The translations under genes and the position numbers were made by a program. Positions 1-7,860 of a stretch of DNA of 18,060 nucleotides are shown here, in pieces. Each line of letters begins with the position of its first letter. Positions within the stretch are counted from its first letter, which is position 1. The stretch is taken from positions 1 to 18,060 of the forward strand of contig CAUZEA010000107.1 in NCBI GenBank assembly GCA_963578605.1, given 5' to 3'. Source of the stretch: JAKVCB01 sp963578605. Its GTDB lineage: Bacteria > Planctomycetota > Planctomycetia > Pirellulales > Lacipirellulaceae. The notes beneath the pieces are model-generated. The model saw only the letters and a program-made list of their open reading frames with translations. It was not told the DNA's origin and searched no databases.

Positions 1-1209
1 TATGGGTACGTTCACGTATCGCTGCATGAGCCGGACACGGGCCGCTCGGTCAGCGAGAACCGTATCCTCATCGAGTCGGAATCGCTTTCCTGGAAACAGC
101 ATTTCATCAAACGGGGCGACGGTCAGGGCGGTTACACCTGCATCGCGGCACAGCAGCAGGTGTTGCCACAATATGAAGGACGCCGGATCGCTCTGTACGG
201 CCTGGTCACTATGGATAACGGCGAGGTCCTTTGTGCCGCGACTGCCTGGTCATCAGGGCCGGGACCGGAGGAGCAGACGCTGATCACCATCAGCGGTGAC
301 GGTGGAACGACGTGGGGTGAGTACATTGTGCTGCACGGGATTTGCGTGCGCCCGATGATGTTGGCGTACCTCGGCGAGGGTGTGGTCACGTTTGAATCGG
401 GCGACACGGGCGAGCGAATGCGGATGTTCAGCCACGACTATGGGCGCACGTGGGATGAACGCGTTGAGGTGCCGCTTGCGCCGGACGGCCAGCAGATGGG
501 CGTTGAGGGTAATCCGTTGGTCGATCGCGACGAGCAGGGCAATACCATCCGCATCGCGCAAACGGGGTATACCCTGGAAGGCGCGGCACCGCACTGGAAA
601 CAAACCGAATATATCCGCTGGTCGGAAGACGGGGGGCGCACCTGGCCGCGCGTCGATTGTCCCCCAATATGGCGCAGTACCGAGACCTATAACGGGAAAA
701 CGTACGAACTGGGCTGCGGCGAAGGATCACTGGTGCGGGCGGCCAACGGTTGGTTGGTGGCAGCGCTGCGGACCTGGGTGCCCGTGCAGTTCCACGACCA
801 CCCGCACTTCGAAGATGGCCTGGAAGGTACGGTCGTTTCGATTTCCAAAGACGAAGGAAACACCTGGTCGCCCCTGCAAGTCATTTCCGAAGGCGGACAA
901 CTCCACCCCGCTCTTCTTCGTATGCCCAACGACGATCTGGTCCTGACGATGGCCCGACGGGTGGATTTCCGCAACGGCGAGCTCGTCAGTTGTCGGCGCG
1001 GGTGCGATGCCGTGATCAGCTGTGATCACGGTGAGACCTGGGATATCGAACACATGGTCGTGCTCGATGATTTCCTATACTTGGATGGCGAACATTGGTT
1101 CCGCGGTCAATGCGGTCATATGACCTCGACGCTGCTCCCCGACGGATCAATACTCACCGGCTACACCAACGTCTTCACCGGCGGTGTACTGATCCGGTGG
1201 AGACCTTGA
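1..1209 (+). CDS. Sialidase-like Asp-box propeller protein, copy A (5' end outside window)
   Basis: The frame is open from base 1 and ends at TGA 1207-1209, giving 402 codons that align with residues 281 to the end of copy D, so about 280 N-terminal residues lie to the left of the window. The protein carries the end of the linker domain and the full C-terminal propeller. Asp boxes (S-x-D-x-G-x-T-W) are visible, for example SGDGGTTW at 292-315 and SHDYGRTW at 430-453. The RRI segment before the first blade resembles the sialidase FRIP box, but the Pro present in B, C and D is lost here (RRIALYG instead of RRIVPYG). Bases 1-81 are identical to 8701-8781 of copy D and the next 100 differ at only four positions, pointing to recent duplication or gene conversion. 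An internal ATG at 160 would give 349 residues but is not the likely start. Sialidase activity is unproven; the family assignment rests on the Asp boxes and propeller layout. Confidence 0.85.
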   Translation, partial: YGYVHVSLHEPDTGRSVSENRILIESESLSWKQHFIKRGDGQGGYTCIAAQQQVLPQYEGRRIALYGLVTMDNGEVLCAATAWSSGPGPEEQTLITISGDGGTTWGEYIVLHGICVRPMMLAYLGEGVVTFESGDTGERMRMFSHDYGRTWDERVEVPLAPDGQQMGVEGNPLVDRDEQGNTIRIAQTGYTLEGAAPHWKQTEYIRWSEDGGRTWPRVDCPPIWRSTETYNGKTYELGCGEGSLVRAANGWLVAALRTWVPVQFHDHPHFEDGLEGTVVSISKDEGNTWSPLQVISEGGQLHPALLRMPNDDLVLTMARRVDFRNGELVSCRRGCDAVISCDHGETWDIEHMVVLDDFLYLDGEHWFRGQCGHMTSTLLPDGSILTGYTNVFTGGVLIRWRP

Positions 1210-1257
1210 GACAGTCCTGTAGATACTGACATGGCCGGCAGCTGCCCAGGCATTTCT
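1210..1257. other. Short convergent intergenic stretch with truncated array spacer
   Basis: These 48 bases separate the stop of copy A from the stop of the oppositely oriented glycosidase. The first 24 or so resemble the start of the spacer that follows copies B and C (ACAGTCCTGTAGATACTG against ACGGTCTCGTTATACTG after B). The homology then stops, so this looks like the left breakpoint of the segment carrying the minus-strand gene. No hairpin followed by a T-run is visible. Confidence 0.5.
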
Positions 1258-3102
1258 TTACCACGCTATCTGTTGCTCGGCGATGAAACGAGTCCTGTTC
1301 CGCCACCTTGTTTCATTTTCCCGGTAATGGTCACGCTGGAAAAGTGGCACGTTCACACCGGGCGGGTCGATGTCGACACACGTATTTCCCTTGAGCAGTA
1401 CCCGGTAAGAGCGTTTTTCCACGTTGATCCGCTCACAACTCTCTGTTATCGGGAAGACAAGCGAAACGAGATCGTCAGGTACAACCTTGCCGACTACCGC
1501 ATAGCGTCCGTCAAACTTGAGATTTCGGTCGGCAGAATTGACGGTGCACTTCGTTTCCTCCGGCTGCACCCATTCGGGGATCCTGACAGAAAGCTCTACC
1601 GGCTCCTTTACCTTGACATCGACCTGCCCCTTGTAAGGGATGTGGCTGTTCACGTCGGCCCATCGGGAACCACGGTTCAGACACAGATTGACCCGTAACT
1701 TTCCCGCTTCATGCGTGACCATATTCTCCCAGACATAGTAGATCGTCCGGGTCGCGTTGGCGGTGCAACAATGGGCAATTCCACTCAGATAACTCCCCAT
1801 ATAGATCGTTCCACCCGGCAATTGATCATTCACCCCCAGTGTACTGACAAAAGCGCCGATGTTTCTCTCTGCCACCCTGTCGGTGGTGTGATGAGGGGGG
1901 ATCTCCGTCGGAAACTCGGTCGCTGGCATCCTCTCCGACAGCCAGTGCAACCTGTCTGCTCTTTTTAACTGTCCCTCGACGAATAAATTGCGAACCCACC
2001 TGTCGGCCATGTCCCAGTAATCGCCGGTGCCATTTAAGCTCAGCTTGACTGCCAGCGCAATCATGTCGGCAAGCTCACACATTTCAAGGGCCGTCGCGAA
2101 CGCAACATCCAGCCACTCGGGGAAACATCCCAGGAGTGTTTCTCCCTGCGTCATCCCGTATTGGAATCCGCGGTGCGCAAAATCAATCGCATCCTGATCA
2201 CCACCGATTGTCCCGTAATCCAGCAGACCCACTAAAAGTCCCGTGTGACCGTGAAAATGGACACCGGAACGGCCGTGAAAATGGACATGGGAAGCACCCG
2301 GATACTCCTCCAGAAACTGTCCATCAGGTCCGTAATAGTCAAAATCCTCCATGACCCAGCGTGCTAATTTCCCAGCCAGATCAAGAGCCGGCTCATAGTT
2401 CGCACTCCTGGCATAGTTCGCCAACCCCTGGATACAAGCTTTGTGACTCAGCGCTGACGGCCTGTCAGTACCAGGGTTCGAGGCATCCGTTACGGGCAGA
2501 TGCGCCTTCTTTCCATCGACCACCGCCAGGTTCTCAAACCCATCAGCAAGTTTCCTGCCGGCATTCTTCCATTGGGGATCTTCAGTCAGTAGATAATAGA
2601 GGGTCATCACCCCCAGTGACCTGCCCGCAAGAAAAGGGCAGACGTAATGGTCGCCTTGCGAATCCTCGCCGTTGCACCAGGGCGCATATTTCTTGAAGTC
2701 CCAGACACACCATGGCCGGCCGGTCTTGGGAGCATAGAGCAGGCCGTTGGGGCCCTGCATCTGCCTTAAAACCTCCAGCCACCGCTGTTCGACGTGTTGA
2801 TCCTGATCGTTTCCTGAAATCAGTCTCAACAACGGCAACGACTCCGCAAACTTCGCCAGGATCGTCATATCCGCTGGATCGCTGTGCCACATCACGGGCT
2901 TTTGATTTGCGTTAAACGCCGCGCGCCAGTAGAGCTCGTAGTCAGCCTCCGGATCGGTAGGCCCGGTAAGGCCATTGACGCCAATGCTGGCCATATCCTG
3001 CAGGTCCAGCGTGTCGGGCACCATGACCTCATGCGCCTGGCCACGATAGGCGGGCAATTCAACCTGGGGCTTCGTACTGTTGATGTACTTTATTTTTCCC
3101 AC
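1258..3102 (-). CDS. GH127/DUF1680-like glycoside hydrolase (beta-L-arabinofuranosidase-type fold)
   Basis: I chose the GTG at 3100-3102 because AAGGAG sits 6 nt before it; the frame also opens at a GTG at 3115-3117, which has no ribosome site. From the chosen start the protein has 614 residues, close to the usual size of the DUF1680 family. Residues 20-440 look like an alpha/alpha-barrel and the last 170 like beta-sandwich domains. Glu340-x-Cys342 and the Cys-Cys pair 445-446 in HCCTANATR match the zinc site and Cys nucleophile of GH127 enzymes, and Glu329 (PEW) is a candidate acid/base. No signal peptide or membrane segment is seen, so a cytoplasmic enzyme is likely. An 8-residue tandem duplication, VHFHG(RSG) then VHFHG(HTG), lies at 273-288. 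The gene runs against the sialidase array that surrounds it and appears to be inserted there. The family call is fairly firm; the substrate (arabinofuranoside or another uronate/furanoside) is not known. Confidence 0.8.
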   Translation of the reverse strand: MGKIKYINSTKPQVELPAYRGQAHEVMVPDTLDLQDMASIGVNGLTGPTDPEADYELYWRAAFNANQKPVMWHSDPADMTILAKFAESLPLLRLISGNDQDQHVEQRWLEVLRQMQGPNGLLYAPKTGRPWCVWDFKKYAPWCNGEDSQGDHYVCPFLAGRSLGVMTLYYLLTEDPQWKNAGRKLADGFENLAVVDGKKAHLPVTDASNPGTDRPSALSHKACIQGLANYARSANYEPALDLAGKLARWVMEDFDYYGPDGQFLEEYPGASHVHFHGRSGVHFHGHTGLLVGLLDYGTIGGDQDAIDFAHRGFQYGMTQGETLLGCFPEWLDVAFATALEMCELADMIALAVKLSLNGTGDYWDMADRWVRNLFVEGQLKRADRLHWLSERMPATEFPTEIPPHHTTDRVAERNIGAFVSTLGVNDQLPGGTIYMGSYLSGIAHCCTANATRTIYYVWENMVTHEAGKLRVNLCLNRGSRWADVNSHIPYKGQVDVKVKEPVELSVRIPEWVQPEETKCTVNSADRNLKFDGRYAVVGKVVPDDLVSLVFPITESCERINVEKRSYRVLLKGNTCVDIDPPGVNVPLFQRDHYRENETRWRNRTRFIAEQQIAW

Positions 3103-3201
3103 CGAATGCTCCTTCACTTTAAGCAGGCCAGCCTACTTGGTATCGGCCACCTGGGACCCCCTTCCCCTGGACTCGTGCAGCAATGACCGCAGACAAACCT
3201 C

Positions 3202-3229
3202 ACCATAGCCACCACCCTCGGTGCGTCAA
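3202..3229 (-). promoter_or_regulatory. Candidate promoter for the GH127-like gene
   Basis: Read on the minus strand, TTGACG (complement of 3224-3229) and TATGGT (complement of 3202-3207) are separated by 16 nt. They lie about 100 nt upstream of the chosen start. The match to a housekeeping-type promoter is good at -35 and moderate at -10. This is a pattern match only. Confidence 0.3.
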
Positions 3230-3302
3230 GACAACCTGCGAACTTCGCTGCACACTTGCTGCTGGTTTGACGGGGTCTACCAAGCACACAGCCACGCCCG
3301 GG

Positions 3303-3447
3303 GACTGCCCGCACCTGGCCTGCGAACACTGGTTCTGAGGTCTCTCTGGGGCCAGCGGAATTCAACGCCATTGCCCCGCCGGAAATGATTCCAGCGGGCT
3401 GCTTTAACACCCACACTGGCGGCATGTTAGTCGGCTAGAGACCTTCA
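3303..3447 (+). pseudogene. Decayed 3' end of a further sialidase-array gene
   Basis: This stretch aligns with the last codons of copies A, B and D. From 3324, 17 of 19 bases match copy A across the EHWF segment. From 3397 the bases encode G-C-F-N-T-H-T-G-G-M-L-V-G, then TAG, then R-P-S, matching G-Y-F-N-T-Y-A-G-G-V-L-I-R-W-R-P-stop of copy B. The conserved Trp codon has become TAG (3436-3438) and the normal stop TGA has become TCA (3445-3447). Between 3343 and 3396 the alignment is poor and needs four extra bases. It is followed by the usual array spacer, so it occupies the place of a real array member directly upstream of B. Everything 5' of about 3303 is lost or unrecognisable. Confidence 0.65.
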
Positions 3448-3554
3448 GGACGTCTCGTTATACTACCCCGCAGACAACACGCAGCACGGTCCGCCCGAAG
3501 GTCGCATCGACTTTATCTTGTCCCCACACGACGTGTAACAAAGCAGATGTACCG
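3448..3554 (+). repeat. Array spacer / leader before copy B (most diverged version)
   Basis: This shares an ordered set of blocks with the spacers before C and D: GTCTCGTTATACT near its start, GACAACACG, GGTCGCATCG, TCTTGT, and AAAGCAGATGTACC immediately before the start codon. It is about 10 bp longer than the other two and lacks their GCCCG-Y-CGGGC inverted repeat. No clear Shine-Dalgarno sequence precedes the ATG. Confidence 0.7.
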
Positions 3555-5624
3555 ATGATCCAAATCCAATATCTTGACGCCGCTCCCGAACTGACGGGTG
3601 ATGTTTCGACCGGTGCCTGGGCAAACCTTCTGTGGCACGAACAGTTCACACCCCCAGGTCAGCCTGGTGCCGAGTCGGTACCCGGAACGGCGGTTGCAAT
3701 GGCCCATGACGGCAACATCCTTTATGTCGCCGTGAGGTGCAGCGCTCGCAAAGGAGAAACTCAAGAGCAGCTTGCCAGAGAGAATGTGCAAATCCAGCTC
3801 GATCCTGAACGCAGCGGAGAGCGCTCGGGAACTTTTATCTGCTACACAGACGGCAAGGCGTCGTCATCGATAGAGCTTCAAGCCGGAGGGAAGCAAGGGT
3901 GGACCGGCGAGATCGGTTATGACGTCCTGCTGCAGGAGGAGCAATGGTCGATGGTTCTGAAAGTTCCACTCAGCCAGTTGGTCCACCTTGAGGACGGGTT
4001 ATCTCGAATTCAATTCATGGTGGCCCGAGTGTTTGGACATGGCGGTGATAGTAGTGATGTGCGTGCGTTGTGCCATCCGGCTGTGGACGAGCCACAATTC
4101 TGGTTTCCCAGTAACGCAATCGGCCAAGCGGTGTTTGAACGCCCGGAGTCACTCGAAGCATTTGCCTGGACTGTTCAGCATTCCGGGCGTGGACAAATAG
4201 TTCAGCAGAATGGCAACACGGTAGTCCAACAGAATGTCATGGCGACGAGTTGCTCCACGGAGCGGCGCAATGTGGAGTTGCGCGTCGGGCTTGCGTTGCC
4301 CCGCCAGTCACCCGCGTCACTGCTGAAAAGCACCCTCAGCGTCGATGCCGGCCAATCGTCGATCCACAGCATCGAACTTCCCCTGCCGGCAGGATTCAAA
4401 TATGGCTTCATTCACATGTCGTTGCACGAACCAGAGAACGGCCGCTGTCTCAGTGAGAATCGGAGTCTCGTCGAGTCCGAGCGACTGTCCTGGAAAGAGC
4501 ATTTCATCAAACGCGGCGATGGCGATGGCGGTTACACCTGTCACCGAGCAGAGCAGCAGATGTTGCCACGATACCAAGGGCGCCTGATCGTTCCGTACGG
4601 CCTGGCCACCATGGACAACGGCGAGGTCATCTGCGCGGCCACGGCCGTTGCCAAGGCCGACAGGACACCCCACGTGGGACCGCCGGAACAGACTCTGATC
4701 ACCACCAGCCGTGACAACGGAGCGACGTGGGCCAGCTATACCGTGCTGGACGGCGTGCACGCCCGCCCCATGATGTTAGCCTATCTCGGCCAGGGCGTAG
4801 TCACCTTCGACTCAGGAGACACATCCGGGCAACTCCGGTTTTTCAGTCACGACTACGGTCGCACGTGGAACGAGCGGGTCGCTGTGCCATCGGCACCAAA
4901 CGGCCTGGCCATGGGCTTTGAAGGCAGCCCGTTGGTCGACCGCGATGCGCAGGGAAATGCCATCCGAATCGCGCAGACCGGACAGACCGTCGAGGGCGCG
5001 GCGCCAAACTGGACCATCAACGAGTACATAAGCTGGTCGGACGACGGCGGACGCACGTGGCCCAAAGTCGACAGCCCCGAGGCATGGCGCACGACCGAGA
5101 CGTATAACGGAAAAACGTACGACCTGTGCTGCGGCGAAGGATCGCTCGTGCGTGCGGCCAACGGTTGGATAGTGGCGGCACTGCGCACCTGGGTGCCGGT
5201 GCCGTTCCACGACCACCCGTACTTCGACGACCACCTGGAAGGAACCTCCGTTTCTATTTCCAAAGACGACGGTATCACGTGGTCGCCGCTGCAAATGATA
5301 TCCGAAGGTGGACGGCACCATCCCACGCTGCTCTGCATGCCCGGCGGCGACCTGATCATGGTCGTCATCCGCCGGATTGATTTCCGCAACGGCGAGCTCG
5401 TCAGCTATCGGCGCGGGTGCGATGCGATCGTCAGCAGTGATCACGGCGAGACCTGGGACCTGGAACGCATGGTTGTGCTCGATGATGTCGCATACTGCGA
5501 CGGCGAACATTGGGTCCGCGGTGAATGCGGTCACCTGAGTTCGACGCTGCTCTCCGACGGATCTATCCTGACTGGCTACTTCAATACCTACGCCGGCGGC
5601 GTGCTGATCCGCTGGAGACCTTGA
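3555..5624 (+). CDS. CBM9-like + sialidase-like propeller protein, copy B
   Basis: The product has 689 residues. Residues 1 to about 195 look like a CBM9/DOMON-type beta-sandwich: a Trp27-containing start, HDGNILYVAVRC, ENVQIQLDPERSG, and WSMVLKVPLSQL. Residues 200-330 form a linker domain. Residues 335-689 are a propeller with five Asp boxes at 385-392, 431-438, 495-502, 569-576 and 627-634. The segment RLIVPYGLATMDNGEV (from 343) resembles the Arg-bearing FRIP box of GH33 sialidases. There is no signal peptide, so a cytoplasmic protein is likely, which is unusual for a sialidase. Copy B has the longest loop after the first propeller strand (AVAKADRTPHVGPPEQ). It is the first intact gene after the pseudogene remnant, 96 bp ahead of C. 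Likely role: binding or cleavage of a glycan or glycoconjugate; true sialidase activity is uncertain because the full catalytic set cannot be recognised. Confidence 0.88.
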   Translation: MIQIQYLDAAPELTGDVSTGAWANLLWHEQFTPPGQPGAESVPGTAVAMAHDGNILYVAVRCSARKGETQEQLARENVQIQLDPERSGERSGTFICYTDGKASSSIELQAGGKQGWTGEIGYDVLLQEEQWSMVLKVPLSQLVHLEDGLSRIQFMVARVFGHGGDSSDVRALCHPAVDEPQFWFPSNAIGQAVFERPESLEAFAWTVQHSGRGQIVQQNGNTVVQQNVMATSCSTERRNVELRVGLALPRQSPASLLKSTLSVDAGQSSIHSIELPLPAGFKYGFIHMSLHEPENGRCLSENRSLVESERLSWKEHFIKRGDGDGGYTCHRAEQQMLPRYQGRLIVPYGLATMDNGEVICAATAVAKADRTPHVGPPEQTLITTSRDNGATWASYTVLDGVHARPMMLAYLGQGVVTFDSGDTSGQLRFFSHDYGRTWNERVAVPSAPNGLAMGFEGSPLVDRDAQGNAIRIAQTGQTVEGAAPNWTINEYISWSDDGGRTWPKVDSPEAWRTTETYNGKTYDLCCGEGSLVRAANGWIVAALRTWVPVPFHDHPYFDDHLEGTSVSISKDDGITWSPLQMISEGGRHHPTLLCMPGGDLIMVVIRRIDFRNGELVSYRRGCDAIVSSDHGETWDLERMVVLDDVAYCDGEHWVRGECGHLSSTLLSDGSILTGYFNTYAGGVLIRWRP

Positions 5625-5720
5625 GACGGTCTCGTTATACTGCTCCCGGACAACGCGGCCCGTCGGGCGGTCGCATCGCCGTCGTCTTGTTTACCACGTC
5701 TTCATCAAGGCAGATGTACC
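5625..5720 (+). repeat. Array spacer / leader between copies B and C
   Basis: This 96-bp spacer is closely similar to the spacer before D; a block of about 28 bases including CGGGCGGTCGCATCGCCGTC is identical. It begins with the inverted repeat GAGAC-G-GTCTC (5623-5633, overlapping the stop codon of B), followed by GTTATACTGC. It also has the inverted repeat GCCCG-T-CGGGC (5658-5668). It ends with GCAGATGTACC directly before the ATG of C. TATACT at the start could be a -10 box, giving a leader of about 75 nt, but no convincing -35 box is placed in front of it. Confidence 0.75.
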
Positions 5721-7763
5721 ATGATCCCAATCCAATATCTTGACGCTACTCCTGAAATGACGAGCGATGTTTCGACCGGTGCCTGGGCAAAGCTGTCGTG
5801 GCACGAACAGTTCACGACGCCCGCTCGGCCTGGTGCCCAGCCGACGCCGGGGACGGCATTTGCGATGGCCCATGATGAGGACAGCCTCTTTTTCGCCGTC
5901 AAGTGCAGCGCCCGTGCAGGCGAATCGCAAGAGGCGCTGGCCCGAGAGAATGTGCAGATCCAGTTTGATCCCGAGCGCAGCGGCGTACGATCGGGGATTT
6001 TTATCTGCTACCCGGATGGCAGGATTTCATCGCAGACCGAACTTGAAGCCGGTGGGTATGAACCGTGGTTGGGCGAGGTCGGTTATACATCCCGATTGCA
6101 GTCCGGCGAGTGGTCGCTGGTGCTCAAAGTTCCGCTCAGCCAGTTCATCCATTCTGAAAGCGGTTTACGTCGAATGCATTTCAATGTGTCCCGCGTTCCG
6201 CAGATGGCGCCAGACGACTGGTTGTGCTATCCGGCACTGGAAACCGTGCAATTCTGGCGGCCGACTAACGCGATCGGTGAGGCAGAATTCGAAGGTGCCG
6301 ATCGACTCGATGCATTTGCCTGGGCCGTCCGGCCGGGCGGGCGCGGCCGAATATACGAGAGCAATGGCGAACGGGTATGTCACCAGGGCGTCATATCGAC
6401 CAATTTGTCCACGGAATCGCGGGATATAGAGTTACGCGCTGCGTTTACGAAAGCCGGTAAGCCGCCCTTGGCACAGACAGAGCGCAGCCTGAATGTCGGC
6501 GCTGGCGAGTCGTGCACGGAACGCATCGAATTTCCTGTGCCTGACGGGTTCAACCACGGGCTCGTTCATGTGTCGTTGCATGAACCGGACACTGGTCGCT
6601 GCGTCAGCGAGAACCGGTTCCTAGTCGATTCTGAGCAGCTGGCATGGAAAGAGCATTTCCTCAAGCGTGGCGACGGTCAGGGCGGCTACACGTGTCACGC
6701 GGCTCAGCAGCAGGTGTTGCCGCCGTACGAAGGACGCAGGATTGTCCCCTACGGCCTGGCCACCATGGACAACGGCGAGGTCATCCTGGCCGCTACTGCC
6801 TGGCCACGGGTTCCGGGACTCCCGGAGCAGACGCTGATCGCCATCAGTGATGACGGCGGCGCGACGTGGGGTGAGTACATTGTGCTGGACGGGATTCACC
6901 AGCGTCCGATGATGTTGGCGTACCTCGGCCAGGGCGTGGTCACATTTGAATCCGGCGACACGACCCGGCAAAGCAGGATGTACAGTCACGACTACGGGCG
7001 TACGTGGGACGAATCAATACCGGTGCCACCGGCGCCGGACGGCCAGCCGTTGGGCTGGGAAGGCATGCCGTTGGTCGATCGCGACGCGCACGGCAACGCC
7101 GTCCGCATCGCACAGACCGGCCAGACGCTGGAGGGCGCCAAGCCGAATTGGACGATCCACAATTACATTCGCTGGTCGGAAGACGGCGGCCGCAGTTGGC
7201 CGCGGGTGGATTGTCCCCAGGCATGGCGCGGGAGTGAGACGTACGACGGCAAAACGTACGACTTCGGATGCGGCGAAGGATCACTGGTACGTGCCGCCAA
7301 CGGCGACCTGGTGGCGGCGCTGCGCACCTGGGCACCGCCGCAGTTCACCGACCACCCGTATTACGTTGACTGCCTGGAAGGAACGGCCGTTTCCATTTCA
7401 AGGGACGACGGCGACACGTGGTCACAGCAGAAAATGGTTTTCCAAGGGGGACGTCACCACGCCGTGCTGCTGCGCATGCCCAACGACGACCTGGTCATGG
7501 TCATCATCCGCCGGATTGATTTCCGCGACGGCAAGCTGGTCAGTTATCGGCGCGGGTGCGACGCGGTGATCAGCCGTGATCACGGTGAGACGTGGGATGT
7601 CGAGCATTTGTACGTGCTCGACGATTTCCTGCACTGCAACGGCGACCAGTGGATGCACGGCGCGTGCGGACATATGAGTTCGACGCTGTTACCCGACGGA
7701 TTCATCCTCACCGGCTACGGCAACAACTTCACCGGCGGCGCGCTGATCCGTTGGAAACCTTGA
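5721..7763 (+). CDS. CBM9-like + sialidase-like propeller protein, copy C
   Basis: The product has 680 residues with the same architecture as B and D: CBM9/DOMON-like sandwich about 1-195, linker domain 195-325, propeller 330-680. Asp boxes are at 376-383, 422-429, 486-493, 560-567 and 618-625. The FRIP-like Arg lies in YEGRRIVPYG around 336-345. No signal peptide is present. It is the most divergent of the intact copies in the 3' third: where B and D share HDHPYFDD and GRHHPTLLCMP, C has TDHPYYVD and GRHHAVLLRMP. That makes it the copy least affected by exchange inside the array. Its loop after the first propeller strand reads AWPRVPGLPEQ and contains no Asp. It probably forms one expression group with B and D, given identical orientation and conserved spacers. 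The exact substrate is unknown. Confidence 0.88.
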   Translation: MIPIQYLDATPEMTSDVSTGAWAKLSWHEQFTTPARPGAQPTPGTAFAMAHDEDSLFFAVKCSARAGESQEALARENVQIQFDPERSGVRSGIFICYPDGRISSQTELEAGGYEPWLGEVGYTSRLQSGEWSLVLKVPLSQFIHSESGLRRMHFNVSRVPQMAPDDWLCYPALETVQFWRPTNAIGEAEFEGADRLDAFAWAVRPGGRGRIYESNGERVCHQGVISTNLSTESRDIELRAAFTKAGKPPLAQTERSLNVGAGESCTERIEFPVPDGFNHGLVHVSLHEPDTGRCVSENRFLVDSEQLAWKEHFLKRGDGQGGYTCHAAQQQVLPPYEGRRIVPYGLATMDNGEVILAATAWPRVPGLPEQTLIAISDDGGATWGEYIVLDGIHQRPMMLAYLGQGVVTFESGDTTRQSRMYSHDYGRTWDESIPVPPAPDGQPLGWEGMPLVDRDAHGNAVRIAQTGQTLEGAKPNWTIHNYIRWSEDGGRSWPRVDCPQAWRGSETYDGKTYDFGCGEGSLVRAANGDLVAALRTWAPPQFTDHPYYVDCLEGTAVSISRDDGDTWSQQKMVFQGGRHHAVLLRMPNDDLVMVIIRRIDFRDGKLVSYRRGCDAVISRDHGETWDVEHLYVLDDFLHCNGDQWMHGACGHMSSTLLPDGFILTGYGNNFTGGALIRWKP

Positions 7764-7783
7764 GGCAGTATAGTTATACTGCC
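7764..7783. promoter_or_regulatory. Palindrome immediately after copy C
   Basis: GGCAGTATA and TATACTGCC form a perfect 9-bp inverted repeat around a 2-nt centre, starting on the first base after the stop codon of C. No T-run follows, so it is not a classical intrinsic terminator. It could be a DNA-binding operator, an mRNA 3' stabiliser, or a promoter -10 region, since it contains TATACT. The same place after B has a different inverted repeat (GAGAC-G-GTCTC). Confidence 0.5.
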
Positions 7784-7860
7784 CCACGGATAACACGGCC
7801 CGCCGGGCGGTCGCATCGCCGTCGTCTTGTTCGCTACGTCTTCGCCAAAGCAGATGTACC
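7764..7860 (+). repeat. Array spacer / leader between copies C and D
   Basis: This 97-bp spacer is homologous to 5625-5720. It starts with the 20-bp palindrome, then has GCCCG-C-CGGGC (7798-7808), the shared block ending in CATCGCCGTCGTCTTGTT, and AAAGCAGATGTACC directly before the ATG of D. Conservation of a non-coding spacer at two sites, and in weaker form before B, fits either recent unit duplication or a selected leader. Confidence 0.75.

Noticed and set aside
3114..3425. 103-codon minus-strand frame upstream of the GH127-like gene
   Set aside because: It overlaps the candidate promoter and the sialidase remnant, and its Arg/Pro/Cys-rich translation shows no motif.
1210..3447. Transposon carrying the GH127-like gene
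   Set aside because: The flanks share homology only because both are array spacers; there is no transposase and no terminal inverted repeat, so homologous recombination or replacement is simpler.
5625..5668. Intrinsic terminators in the array spacers
   Set aside because: Inverted repeats are present but none is followed by a run of T, so they are recorded as spacer elements and not as terminators.
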